From Scylla paramamosain (taxonomy: Eukaryota; Arthropoda; Malacostraca; Decapoda; Portunidae): DNA of 64,000 nt. Below the pieces are notes generated by a model. The model did not search any database, was not told the DNA's origin, and saw nothing but the letters and a program-made list of their open reading frames with translations. Location of the stretch: assembly GCF_035594125.1 (NCBI RefSeq), contig NC_087168.1:17351650-17415649 (forward strand). The letters run 5' to 3'. Positions 38,840-51,600 of this stretch are shown in pieces. A program made the translations under genes and the position numbers. Position 1 is the stretch's first letter, and the number at the start of each line of letters is the position of its first letter.

Positions 38840-39686
38840 GTGTCCTCAGAGTGCATGATGGCCCACCCTCCCCAGCTGTGTGATCTCAAGGCAAAGGTTA
38901 GCAAGGAGGAGCAAGGCGCTGGTCCTGTCTGTGTTCTGGACATGACGGTATGTTTGATTAACCTTCGTTTGCATTTGGATTAGCTAATTGTTTTCTCATC
39001 TATATGTTTTTTTTCCTTTTCTGTGTTTCACTCTCTAGGGTTAAACATTATAACAAGGATAAGCAGGCTTTTTCTATGTAATTTTATTCTACTAACTAAG
39101 GTTGTTAGTGGTGAGTCATTAGGGAGCCTTAAAAAAAGATTAGACAAATTTATGAATGTGGATGATAGCTGGAAATAGGTAGGTATATTTCATAGAGGGA
39201 CTGCCACATGTAGGTCTGATAGTTTCTTGCAGTTTCTATATTCTTGGGTTTATTAAGATTTAAATGGTTATTTAATGCTGCCTGACAATAAGAACCACAT
39301 ACAATTCTGTAGAATAAGGGGCAAGTTGTTGGAAGAGTGGAAGCATTCCTAGTTTGTGCTTTAGTAACAGTAGAAATACTTAATTGTATTGCCACAAACC
39401 TGTTCTATATATATTTTCAGGTAGGCTTAAATGTATTCATAAGTTCATTAGGCTTAAATGTATTCATAAGTTCAGTTACTGTATTTGAATTTTGCTTAAG
39501 TCTTCCAATTCTTTACTGTGGGGTCATGGACTGGTGTTGCTACTGCAGGTGACAAAGGACTCAGAGAAGCATGAGGTAGAGGAGTACCAACTGAGGCTGA
39601 GTCCTGATGTCCTCACCACTACCATTGATTCACTGCTAAAAGTGCGGTCACAGCTCGATGCCATTGCACAGAAGACCAAGGCATGA
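38840..39686 (+). CDS. COMMD9: COMMD9-like, C-terminal COMM domain only
   Basis: Two exons, 38840-38947 and 39549-39686, both phase 0, encode 81 residues that match the end of COMMD9. The segment 'SSECMMAHPPQLCDLKAKV' aligns with the middle of the COMM domain, and 'YQLRLSPDVLTTTIDSLLKV' then 'RSQLDAIAQKTKA' with its C-terminus. COMMD9 is part of the Commander complex, which recycles endosomal cargo. The N-terminal helical domain and the first part of the COMM domain (including the usual Trp-Arg-Val stretch) are not present upstream. The first exon has a good acceptor (tgtttgcag), so an upstream exon is expected. Alternatively translation could begin at the ATG at 38855, giving 76 residues. 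A LINE tail lies in the intron (39101-39250). Symbol given by similarity only. Confidence 0.72.
39101..39250 (+). mobile_element. LINE 3' end (family 2), truncated
   Basis: Translates to 'VVSGESLGSLKKRLDKFMN' followed by VDDSWK and a stop, a C-terminus I associate with crustacean LINE reverse-transcriptase ORFs. The 3' tail 'gggactgccacatgtaggtc' then 'cttgcagtttc' follows. It lies in the intron of the COMMD9-like gene. Related tails occur at 55513-55580 (+) and 58879-59073 (-). Confidence 0.75.
39423..39478. repeat. two 27-28 bp tandem copies
   Basis: The unit 'ggcttaaatgtattcataag' plus 'ttca' occurs twice in succession, about 70 bp before the last exon of the COMMD9-like gene. Confidence 0.9.
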
Positions 39687-40037
39687 ACTGATACATAAAG
39701 GAACACTTTTTTTTTTTAGGAAGAAATATATTTTACTTTCTTAATTTTGGTAATGTTTGATTTCAAGATTTATTTGACATTATGCAAGTTAGTCAATTCC
39801 AAGAAATTCCTTTGTGATCTTGTGTGTTCATATACTGATTATCTACCTTTCATTTATTGAATAGTTGTATAATATGAGTGGAAAACAGATTAAGTAAGAA
39901 TTTCAACTCTGTGATGGTTCTTTGTGGAAAAGTTAGCATTGAATCTCCTGGAAATGAATGTGAAAGCAGTAGAGAAAAAATAAAAGATAAAAGTTGCAAC
40001 AAGAAGCTAACAACCCACGAGTGAGGGCAACAGCAAC

Positions 40038-40997
40038 ATGGAGTCCTCTGAGGCCAAGGATGGCTTCTCCTTTCGGCCACACCGGCAGAAGAGGGAGACA
40101 CCAATTTCACCACCCAGACAACAGCAACATCACCATCACTACAACAAGAGAAGAACACCTAATCTGCGGCACAAGTTAGTTTGACAATGTACTAAATATT
40201 GACTTGGTAGCTTATGTTATGGTTTTTGAAATTTGTAATGCTAAGAAATTTTCAGACCCACTTCACTACATGAGGTCTCATGTCTCAGTTGTGCAGCATT
40301 TTCCTATGCACCATGATCCAAGTTATTCTGTTCCATCCATATTTTTCACTTTCCTGGATGCTGAGATCCCAGCAGCTCAGCTGATCCTTAAAACCCATCT
40401 CTTTCATCCATTTATTAGTCTTTCCTTCAGTCTTTAACCATTGAACCTGGAAATCAGGATGATAATTTATCAACCCTTTGCTATGGTGTCTTCTTAAGCT
40501 TGATAAAACAGTATAATGAAAATTTAGAGTTTAATATTGAAAGACACATCAGACAATAGGAATGATTGAATAGCTATATTTTAGTTCCTGTACCTATATC
40601 TTGTTCAGAAGTAGTAACAGAAGTCTTGCTGCCATTGGCAGTCAAACAAATGATAACAATATTAATTATTTTTACAGCATGGGGAGTGAAGTCAAAAAGT
40701 ACCCTCTCCTTGAATATACAGATGTTGTGCAGGTCCAGATGGAAGCTCAAGATCACTTTAAAAAGAGCTTCACTTTCTCTCCTCCCTCACCAGGATGGAA
40801 ACTTCCCTCACCACACACTATGTACACTGCTCCCATTTGGCAGGTCAGTGTGTGTGTGTGTGTGATATGTAACAAGGAAATAAGCCATGGATGGATGATA
40901 GACAGTAGTTAATACTGAAATGCTACTGACTGAGTAGTTTGTTAGTTGAATATATACTTACTTTGGTCCATTGTGTATGTTTGTGTGTGTGTGTGTG

Positions 40998-41091
<94 letters not shown>

Positions 41092-41948
41092 GAGGGAATG
41101 AAATCAGTGAAATTTATGTTACAGCAATATGAATAAAGTGTTAATTTTGTTTAGAACCATGGAGCAGAGAAAAATGAAGACACACACATCACTTCCTGTA
41201 TTCTCATAACAGAAAGAGGAGTTGCAGGAAATGAAAGCATCTCTCAACGCTGTGAAGCAGCAACTTGGCACCAAGGATGTGGCTGTGTGGCATGCACACA
41301 CCACCAACACCAACCCCAGCCAACGAGTGTGTCATGCCATTAAGAGACATGCATACCCAGAGATGCTTACACAGGTATGGAGCCTGAAAAGTTTTTTTTT
41401 TTTTAATTGGAAAATATTTTTCAATTTTTTTTTATTGGTCTGGAACTTGGAAAAAGTAAGAAAAAAAATTTTGAATCTCAAAATTTTTATCTGATTATAG
41501 TGATATATTCCTTACTTAAAGAAAAAAAAAACATTGTAGTACATATGTAAAATATTATTTTGAGTTTTTAGGAGTGGTGTGTAGATAATAACCATATTTC
41601 ACTTTTAAAAGAAATTAAGAAACTTAAAAACCTACTTTATTGACTGATATATATTTTTTATATCAAAATCCCTTTTCTACTTTCCATGATTTTTAATCAG
41701 AAAATTTTTTGCATTTTTTACAGGTCAGGACTAATAAAAAAAAAAAAAGAATAAATAAAAAAAAAGAATTTTTAATCTCTGAATTTTCATTTGATAATTG
41801 AGATATGTTTTTTTACTTAAAGAAGAACCATTGCTCATATGTAAAATATTGTTTTGAGTTCTTAGGAGTGGTGCATAGATAATAACCATATTTCCCTTAA
41901 AAGAAATTAAGGCACTAAAAAAACACACTTTATTGATTGATAAAGTGT

Positions 41949-42022
<74 letters not shown>

Positions 42023-42110
42023 CACCTACAGTCGTCTGCTGGTCACCCAGCCAGCTGTTCCCCTACAAAAAGAGCTCATAGCTCATAGTGACTGATCTTC
42101 GGGTAAGACT

Positions 42111-42206
<96 letters not shown>

Positions 42207-44861
42207 AATATATCCATCTGATGTGAAGTGCCAATAATGATGTGGAGAAAGCAGATATGAGGAATAGTGATAGGAGAAATCATTGCCAACATTGCATGTT
42301 GGCAGTAATTGGATGGAATGGTGCCATACAATATGTTGGGTCTTTTGCTGTGAGGCAGTCCTCAGAATATTGTTTGTATGGTGATGTTTACTTGTACTTA
42401 ATCCATGATCCCCTGGCCAAGAAGAGAGAAAATCCAGGATGGTCGCAGATAATAGGTTAAATCAACAAGTTTCATTTCCCACAGGCTTGGCTCAAGTTTT
42501 ATGAGATAGTGAATGGCTACCCTCTAGTTCCTGCTGAAGAGGAAGGGGATGTGAGAGAGATATCCCTTAGTCCCACCATGGTGGAGGAGAGCAGGGCAAC
42601 CTTCTCTTCAGTGCATTTGTGTGAGGCTCCAGGAGCATTCATCTCAGCTCTGAACCACTACCTGACACTCAATCATCCTAACCTTAAGGTACATTCATGG
42701 TGTGAAGCTTGTTGGTTCTTAGAAAAACCCTAAGCTAGTGTGATGAGGAATAAGTCTGAACAGTCCATAACCACTGTATGAGGTCTGTCTCTGTAGTGGA
42801 CTCATATAGGTTGGTGTAAAAAGAAAAGAAAGTCAAAAGATTAGTTTTGTCAGCAGGGAAACATGCATAAGTTTTCTTGTAAACTAGAGTTGATCCTACT
42901 TGTTAATTCTTGTTTCCATTGTTTTTAATAGAGAAAATTTCATCAACAGTGTATTTTGATTCAGTATGAAATCAGTATGTAAGATTTATTGATAACTATT
43001 ATGAAAATGCATTATTTTCTTTGAGTTAACACATCACTGGGCACCTTTTAATTTTCATTACCTGCCACAGTTATTGCACTGATTACAGTATGAAATGAAA
43101 TGAATAATTTTCAGTACATACTGTGATTAGCATGTCTTCCTGTCCCTTCTCCCCAAAGTGTTGTTGGCTGAATTATTAGTGTTTAATAAATATAATTTGC
43201 AACATGTCTTCTCTTTCTCTTCTCCATAGTGGCAGTGGTTGGGCAACACACTCAACCCTTATTATGAGGACATCCCATTGTCTCGGTGTGTGGTAGATGA
43301 CCGGCTCATCATCCACACACTTGAGAACTGGTGCTTTGGGACTGACAATACTGGTGACCTCACCAAGCAGAACAACCTGTGTGACCTGATGAGGCGAGCA
43401 GACCATCTGGGATCTGTGAAACTGGTCACTGCTGATGGGAGTTTTGACTGCCAGGCTGATCCGGCAGAGCAAGAGAAAATGACTCACCCCTTGCATCTGT
43501 GTGAGGCAGCTGCAGCCTTGTCCATCCTAGCACCAGGTGGTTCATTAGTGCTGAAAAAATTCACACTATTTGAGAGTGAGACTGTGTGCCTTATGTATCT
43601 CTTGTGCTGTGTGTTTAAGGACGTTCATGTATACAAGCCAGCCACCAGCAAGCAAGGTAATTCAGAGGTGTATATTATTGCCCTTAACTACTGTGGGAAG
43701 GACCACTTTAGGGAACACCTAGAAAAAGTTGTGGAGGCTGCTTGGTGTGGCAACCAGGTGCTGCAGACAATGTTTCAGGAGGAGATGATACCTGAAGATT
43801 TCATGGAGCAGGTGAAGGAGTGCTCATCCAAGTTTATGGCCTACCAAACACAATCTATAAAACGTAACTTGTTGCTCTTTGAAGACATGTCGGAGAGACA
43901 GAAACAGCTGAATGAGCTGCTTAAGGCAAAGGCTACAACACTTTACTTTGAAAGGAACTATTGTGCACCAATACCCAAATGGCAGACTCTCACCCATGGA
44001 CTTGCCAATCAATCAAGACAGTTGCTAGAGAGTGACTGGAATAAAGTATCAAGTTCCTTGCTGATGAGAAGCCACAGCCTCTCATCCAAAGTTGAGGTCC
44101 TTACCAACTTCCTCATTAGGTTTACTGAGGACTTTGTTGATAGTAGTAGGGCAACAGACAAGGAAAAAGAATACTGTATGTCTTCCTTCATTCCACAAGA
44201 TATGCCAGAACTTAAGTTTGAAGTAGTTAGTGGAAAGCCTCTGCAGTGCATTGAGTCTTCTAAGTTTTGCTCTGAGCGAATACTGAGGTTGACCCGGGAA
44301 CTGCAAGTCTTGTGGGAGATGAAGACTACCACCAGCAAGGTACTGGAGCTGGATGAATCTCTTGCTGCCTGTGTGTTGACTCACCACCCAGGGGCCACGC
44401 TAGTGAGAGGTGAGGGAGCCCTTAGGCTTCATCCAGGTTGCCAGGCGCTGGAGCAGGTGGCAGGGCTGCTGGAAGGAGAACTGCTTGCTGGGGCATCTGT
44501 GGTGGTGGTGAGTGCTCCACTGCTCTCCCGCTTGCAGTATGGCATTCTCCTTGCCCTTGCCTCTGCTTTCAGGGAAGTGCTTGTGTACAGGAGCTGCAAA
44601 GTTGGCAGCAAGTTGCCCATTGTGGTACTGGAAGGCTTAAGGTCCAGGGAAGCAGCAGTGGCAGTGGTGGAAGGGCTGCAGAGAATGGGATGGGACAGAA
44701 TGGGTGGAGGTGTTCATGGGAAGGGCTTCCTGCAGGTGGTGGCACTTCAGAGCTTGCTGCAGGATCAACCTTTAATGAGCATTTACCATTACAATGTACA
44801 TTTGTGTGCTCACCTTGCTCAGATGTTACTCTTGGGCATCAAATCACCAGCAGAAAACTAG
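40038..44861 (+). CDS. CMTR2: cap-specific mRNA 2'-O-methyltransferase 2
   Basis: Methylates the ribose of the second transcribed nucleotide (cap 2) using S-adenosylmethionine. Exons 40038-40174, 40678-40843, 41213-41374, 42485-42688 and 43230-44861 join in phase to 766 residues; human CMTR2 is 770. The RrmJ-type catalytic domain shows Lys159 (AWLKFYEIVNGYPL), the SAM-binding 'VHLCEAPGAFISALNHYL', then 'GNTLNPYYED', 'FGTDNTGDLT', Asp292 in 'LVTADGSFDCQ' and Lys332 in 'GGSLVLKKFTLFE', followed by 'PATSKQGNSEVYIIALNY'. The second, degenerate methyltransferase-like domain lies in the C-terminal third (for example 'VVVSAPLLSRLQYGILLALA'). The N-terminus is basic and His/Gln-rich (QQQHHHHYNKRR). 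The large last exon carries most of the protein. Introns hold GT and GA arrays and a ~170 bp tandem duplication. The ATG is about 350 bp past the COMMD9-like stop. Confidence 0.96.
40981..41088 (+). repeat. (GT)n then (GA)n in CMTR2 intron 2
   Basis: About 19 bp of GT run into about 88 bp of GA, ending 124 bp before the acceptor of exon 3. Confidence 0.95.
41473..41939. repeat. diverged direct duplication in CMTR2 intron 3
   Basis: About 41473-41647 and 41772-41939 align: 'acttaaagaa', 'catatgtaaaatatt', 'ttttgagtt', 'taggagtggtg', 'tagataataaccatatttc', 'aaaagaaattaag' and 'actttattga' recur in order. Copies are not adjacent; an A/T-rich filler separates them. Confidence 0.85.
41946..42203 (+). 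repeat. two long (GT)n arrays
   Basis: GT arrays at 41946-42020 and 42112-42203 flank a 90 bp unique segment in CMTR2 intron 3. Confidence 0.97.
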
Positions 44862-45609
44862 TGAAAAGTGTAAATTAGGAACAGCATAAGGTTGTAAGAT
44901 ATTTTAAATGTAATTTTGTAAAAATATTCAAAGATATATATTAAGGATTTTTGATGCTTTGTGAATAATTTATAACTATTGATGTATTACAATAAAGAAT
45001 TTTCATGAGTGCTTTGATTTTCAATGCATTTGCTTCTTGTAGGGACTAATAAGTAATGAAATCATGATCTCAGAATTTATATCACAGAGCTACATGTTCA
45101 CTACACACAATTAAGTTATTATTTTCATTACTTCTTGGATATTTCTCTCTCTCTCTCTTTCTCAGGTGCCTCATTTGTAGGTACTGATCATGATTAGATG
45201 TACAACTGTCCAGGTCATAAAGCTCTGTCAAATGACTAGGGACTATCAACTTTCACATCTCCCATTAATCTTACAGAGAAAGGGGGATTTCAAAGTCAGT
45301 GTAGCAAATAGAGGAATATTAGATGTTGCCTTTTCTGATCCTTAAGGCACTCTCATAGATCCAAGGGCATCGATATGTGGTTTGTTGGGGGCATAATGTA
45401 AGCTGGCATATGAAGGAGAGCAATGCCTGCAGGATAAAGTGAATGGAGACAGGAAGGGGTGGATGGATGTGTGGTGCATCACTGAACAACAAAACTGGGA
45501 CCACAGATGATGAACTGAGAGACAGGATGGGAGCTGAGTTTATTGGTTTTATTTTTCTGTACGATGACTATGATAATTCTGCACACAACATGTAAATGTG
45601 TGTATAAAA
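44862..45609. other. convergent spacer of CMTR2 and METAP1D
   Basis: Holds the CMTR2 3' UTR with AATAAA at 44991-44996 and, on the minus strand, a METAP1D poly(A) signal candidate (TTTATT at 45539-45544). A short (CT) tract lies near 45146-45158. No other feature seen. Confidence 0.6.
44991..44996 (+). terminator. poly(A) signal of CMTR2
   Basis: Canonical AATAAA about 130 bases after the CMTR2 stop codon. Confidence 0.7.
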
Positions 45610-48600
45610 CTACTGTCCACCATTTCCTTTGAACTCAGTGAGGATCTCATGGCCTGAGTCTGTAATGAGTACTGTGTGTTCAAATTGTGCTGCCCTGGCG
45701 TTGTCTAACATGACTGCTGTCCAACCGTCTTCCAGTAGCACCACCTCCTCCTTGCCCTGTGTGATGACTGGCTCCACTGTGAAGGTCATTCCTGGCTCCA
45801 TCTCCCCAGGGTAGAAGTTGTCTGGCAAAGGGAAAACACATGATGCATTAGCACACATATTCATGAACACAGTGAAAAAAGAATTTACTATCATAGGTAT
45901 TAGAGAGCAAAGATACTGCAAAAAGCTGTAGCTTATACTTTATTCTGCATCAAAATTTTAGAGACAAGAGAGTGCTGTATGTAATAATAGTCAAGTGAAG
46001 AGACAGCTTTCAGTTACATAGGAAGTATGCTACCAGTATCTTCATTAAATTAAAGGTGTGACCAAATTTTTTCTAGTCATCTTTATAACAAGAGGTAATT
46101 GAAAATCAAACTTAAAAACTATAAAGTTAAGAAAACATGACACCAGATGGTCAGGTCAATTCAGATAAAAGGTCAACCTGTGACATTACCTACTTCCAAA
46201 ATTGAGGGCATTAACATTAACAAAAAACTTGTCTGGTATCTGTATCAACTGAGAATAAAACTCATGAGATCAACATGCAATGGCATACAAAGACTAGCAT
46301 ATACCAACCATTAAAGATCTGCCCTTTATTATACTGGGGTACCCATGTGGAAAACTGAATGGCACAAAAAAAGCCAAGAAACTTGTGAAAAAAAAAAAAT
46401 AAATAAATAAAAAAATAAAATAATAACAATAAGATAATAATAATACGATACGAGGCTTAATGTGTTGTGTTAAATTGAGTAATGCAATGAAAAAGAATGA
46501 TAAACAATGTACTGAAGGAACCAGAAACACTCACAGCAGTGGTAAATGTCAGGTGGGCCATGAAAGTAATTGCTGATCCCATGGCCAATAAAGCAAGGCA
46601 CCACTCTCACTCCTTCCTTCTCAGCCACCCTCTCCACTCGGTTACCTAATGGAAAACACCATAATAATAATAATAATGAAAATAATTACACACTATGATC
46701 TTTGCACAACATAAAAACTATGATATTCATTTCCACTTGTGTGAATGTTTCTAACATTACATTTTGTACATTTGTGAATTGCATTATTTGATCTTGAGCT
46801 TTTCACAACCCTACTGTATTTTCTCACCAAAATTATTTAAGTTTCTAACATTTTTTTTTCTTTTCTCTTTTTTTTTTCTTTTTTTTTTTTTTTATGTAAG
46901 AGGGGCACTGGCCAAGGGCACCAAAATAGGTCTACTAAGGTGCCAGTCCATAAAGAAGAGCCAAAAAAGGTTTAGCCAAATCAGAGAAGTGTCTTGAGAC
47001 CTCCCTCTTGAAAAAATTCTGATCCTTTCCACTGACCAACCTCACTCACCAATAGCATAAAAAGGCACACCTGGCCCACACAAAGCAATGGCCTCGTCTC
47101 GGCACCTGCGGGCGGCCCTCACCAGGTGCCGGCCGGGATCATCCACCTCCCCAATCATGTAGGTCTCACAGCAATCCCCATGGTAACCTCCTATGAACAC
47201 CTGCAGGGAGGTTAAGTACAGGTTAATGACAGATGCTTAAAAATAACAGATGAACAAGAGGGTAAAAGTAATGTAGCATGGGTTATAGATTCATGTGTCA
47301 AGAAGGGAAGTAACAAGAGCATCAGATCAGTAATAAAATGGATAAAGTAAGGGCAGGAAGAAATACTGGATTCTCAGAGAGGAAAGAAGGACCTAGAGGC
47401 ACAGAAAAATGAAAAGGTGGAAAGAGAACTTGCTTTTGTGACATGGTGGAAAACAAAAGGTTGACAGAATGTTAGATTTTAGGAGAGGTGAAGAGTGCTG
47501 TATTTTAAAGGGAAGATAAAACAAATAAAAATGAAAATAAAAAAAAGAGAACAAGGGATGATGAGGAATGCTAGGAGATAAAGAGGGGTGCCATCCAAAT
47601 AATGATATAAACAGGAGCATACAAGCTAATAACATATACAGACCAATAAGAAAAAAATAATGTTAACATGAAATAGTTTATCAGAAAGGCACAATGAACA
47701 CTAGCAAGGAGTTAGAAGAAGGCCACAACTGACCGTCACATCCACGGACACAATATCGCCATCCATCAGTGGTCTGTCATCTGGGATGCCATGACATGCC
47801 ACGTTATTGACACTGGTGCAAACGCTCTTGGGAAAGCCACGGTAGTTGAGAGGGGAAGGGTATGCTCCTGCATCTATAGCCCGATTGTGTACCAGGGCAT
47901 CCACCTCCTCTGTGGTCATGCCAGCCTGGGTCAAGAAGGGAATGTTTTTATTGAGTAAATCAATCCTTTCTTCTTTATCAAAATCTTTAAACAATTTGCA
48001 AGTAAAATTAATTAGTCTGAATCTTCTAATATGTCTAGAATAACTAGTAAGATCCTCTATGGTCATGCCAGCCTGGGTGAAGAAGGAAAAAAGGTTTATC
48101 TTCTTAGTAAATCAACCTTTTCCTTCTGATAAAATTTTTTAAATAATTTGCAGGTACAATGAAAGAGTATAAAGTTTCTAATCTCTGGAATAGCTGTGAA
48201 GATACTAAAAGCCACAGGTGATACAGGTGTAGGAACATTTAACTAATTTGATACAAATACAATCAGGTATGTGGGTGTGTACCAGGAGATGGAAGACAAC
48301 AATAAGCATTTTAAATCATCATATCAACAACTTTATCTAAAAAATCTTAAAATAATCTGGTATTAATTGCTATGTTGTATTATGTGAACAGTTCATCAAG
48401 ATTAAAATACATGATAATCCACTAAATTTACGGCACACCAAACTTACAACAAACCTTAATGTTCTCCTTCACAGCGTTCTGCACTTCAGCTGCCAGACGG
48501 CAAGCATTCCTCATTGCTTCCTCCCCAGACAAGGAGTGTATATCAGGGGTGGCAGGAGGTGGCAGGGGCTCTCCTGTCTCAGCATAGGGGGGCCGAGGGA

Positions 48601-51600
48601 TGTGTGCTGGGACAGGTTGGGGTAACGACACCTCTCCCACGTTGTCCAGCACAGCATAGCTCCCAAAATTAACTCTGTTGAAGATGGCAGGGATATAAAA
48701 CCATTACCAGTTCTGGACTGATGAGAAATTAAACTTTATGGTTAATGCAGGAAGCTGAGCTGGTGGAGACAACATCCAAAAAAAGTATTCTAGGTATACA
48801 CTCCTTAAATCTATGAGTCTAGCTGTCTGCCACAGCAATTACCATGGCAGAAGTAAGTATGGTTAACCCTGACTGTTCTGCCATTAAACTGTGAACTTAT
48901 GGAACCAAATATTAAAATCAAGAACCAGTACCAAGTACAATTACACTGCACCCACACCTAATAACTCATGCTGGGGATTATGGAAATGATTATGGAAATG
49001 ATTATGGAAATGACGGCAGGTGTCTACTGCCTCCTAGGAGGAGGCAGTAGACACCTGCCGAAACGATAATTACTCCCAGTGAGGTCTAAAGCACTGTTCA
49101 GGGGGTGCTGTGAACTTATCATTAAACCCAGCTGTGACCTCACTGAACGTTTCCCTTTGTGTCTCACAACACAAGGGGGTAGTCACAGCCTGCCCTCTAA
49201 AGACAACTCTCTTCCTCCACACAAAACTACAAGCACCTAATAACACACACACCCTTCACTCCAAAAATTTTAAAATCATGGCGACTCCTACACCAGCCTC
49301 GGAGTCCCCATCTGGGGAGGGGACCATAAATGTCCCCAGGTCGGACTGCCTTTCTGTCGACGACCCTAAGTGTCTTGACACCCCCCTCAACTTTTTCTTC
49401 ATTAACTTCTGCAACATTCGCGGTCTAAGATCTAATTTTCAATCTGTAGAACACCACCTCTCCTCTTCTAAACCTCATCTTCTTTTCCTCACTGAAACTC
49501 AGGTGTCTGAGGCAACTGACAGTAGCCCCTTTTCTGTTCCCTCCTACTTTCTCTATCCTCATTTTCGATCCAAAGCTGGATGCTGCGTTTATGTGCGCAA
49601 TGACTTAACCTGCTCTCGTGCCCACGCTCTTGAATCTTCCGAGTTTTCCACCATCTGGCTACGACTACAGAGTCATTCTTATACTAAATTTATCTGTGCT
49701 GTATACCTCTCTCCTAACTCCTCTGACTATAAGAAATTCTTTGACTACTTAACTTCCAAAGTGGAGCACATTCTGACCCTCTTCCCTTTTGCAGAGATCT
49801 CCATTCTTGGAGACTTCAATGTTCACCACCAGCTTTGGCTTTCCTCTCCCTTCACTGACCATCCTGGTGAACTAGCCTACAACTTTGCTATCCTCCATGA
49901 CCTAGAGCAATTGGTGCAACACTCTACTCGTATTCCTGACCGTCTTGGAGATACGCCCAACATTCTTGACCTTTTCCTGACCTCTAATCCTTCTGCTTAT
50001 GCTGTCACCCTTTCTTCTCCGTTGGGCTCCTCCGATCACAATCTCATATCTTTATCTTGTCCTATCACTCCAATCCCTCCTCAGGATCCCCCTAAGCGAA
50101 GGTGCCTCTGGCGTTTTGCCTCTGCTAGTTGGGGGGACCTGAGGCGGTATTTTTCTGATTTTCCTTGGAATGACTACTGCTTCCGTGTCAGAGACCCGTC
50201 TTTGTGTGCTGAGCGCATAACAGAGGTGATAGTGTCTGGCATGGAGGCGTACATTCCTCACTCTTTTTCTCGTCCTAAACCTTCTAAACCTTGGTTTAAC
50301 ACAGCTTGTTCTCGTGCTATACATGATAGAGAGGTGGCCCACAAAAGGTACTTAAGCCTTCCTTCACCAGAATCTCATGCACTTTATATTTCTGCCCGGA
50401 ACCATGCCAAGTCTGTTCTCCAACTAGCCAAAAACTCCTTCATTAACAGAAAATGTCAAAACCTTTCAAGATCTAACTCCCCTCGTGATTTCTGGCATCT
50501 AGCCAAAAATATCTCCAATAACTTTGCTTCTTCTTCTTTCCCTCCTCTACTTCAACCAGATGGCACCACTGCTATCACATCTATTTCTAAAGCTGAACTC
50601 TTTGCTCAAACCTTTGCTAAAAACTCTACCTTGGACGATTCTGGGCTTGTTCCTCCCTCTCCTCCACCCTCTGACTACTTCATGCCTCGTATTAAAATTC
50701 TTCGTAATGATGTTTTCCATGCCCTCGCTGGCCTAAACCCTCAGAAGGCTTATGGACCTGATGGGGTCCCTCCTATTGTTCTCCGAAACTGTGCCTCCGT
50801 GCTTGCACCTTGCCTAGTCAAACTCTTTCAGCTCTGTCTGTCAACATCTACCTTTCCTTCTTGCTGGAAGTTTGCCTACATTCAACCTGTTCCTAAAAAG
50901 GGTGACCGCTCTAATCCCTCAAACTACCGTCCTATTGCTTTAATTTCCTGCTTATCTAAAGTTTTTGAATCTATCCTCAACAGGAAGATTCTTAAACATC
51001 TATCACTTCACAACCTTCTATCTGATCACCAGTATGGGTTCCGTCAAGGCCGCTCTACTGGTGATCTTCTGGCTTTCCTTACTGAGTCTTGGTCATCCTC
51101 TTTTAGAGACTTTGGTGAAACTTTTGCTGTTGCCTTGGACATATCAAAAGCCTTTGATAGAGTCTGGCACAAAGCTTTGATTTCCAAACTACCCTCCTAC
51201 GGTTTCTATCCTTCTCTCTGTAACTTCATCTCAAGTTTCCTTTCTGACCGTTCTATTGCTGCTGTGGTAGACGGTCACTGTTCTTCTCCTAAATCTATTA
51301 ACAGTGGTGTTCCTCAGGGTTCTGTCCTGTCACCCACTCTCTTCTTATTATTCATTAATGATCTTCTAAACCAAACTTCTTGTCCTATCCACTCCTATGC
51401 TGATGATACCACCCTGCACTTTTCCACGTCTTTTCATAGACGTCCAACCCTTCAGGAGGTAAACATATCACGCAGGGAAGCCACAGAACGCCTGACTTCT
51501 GATCTTTCTAAAATTTCTGATTGGGGCAGAGCAAACTTGGTATTGTTCAATGCCTCAAAAACTTAATTCCTCCATCTATCAACTCGACACAATCTTCCAG

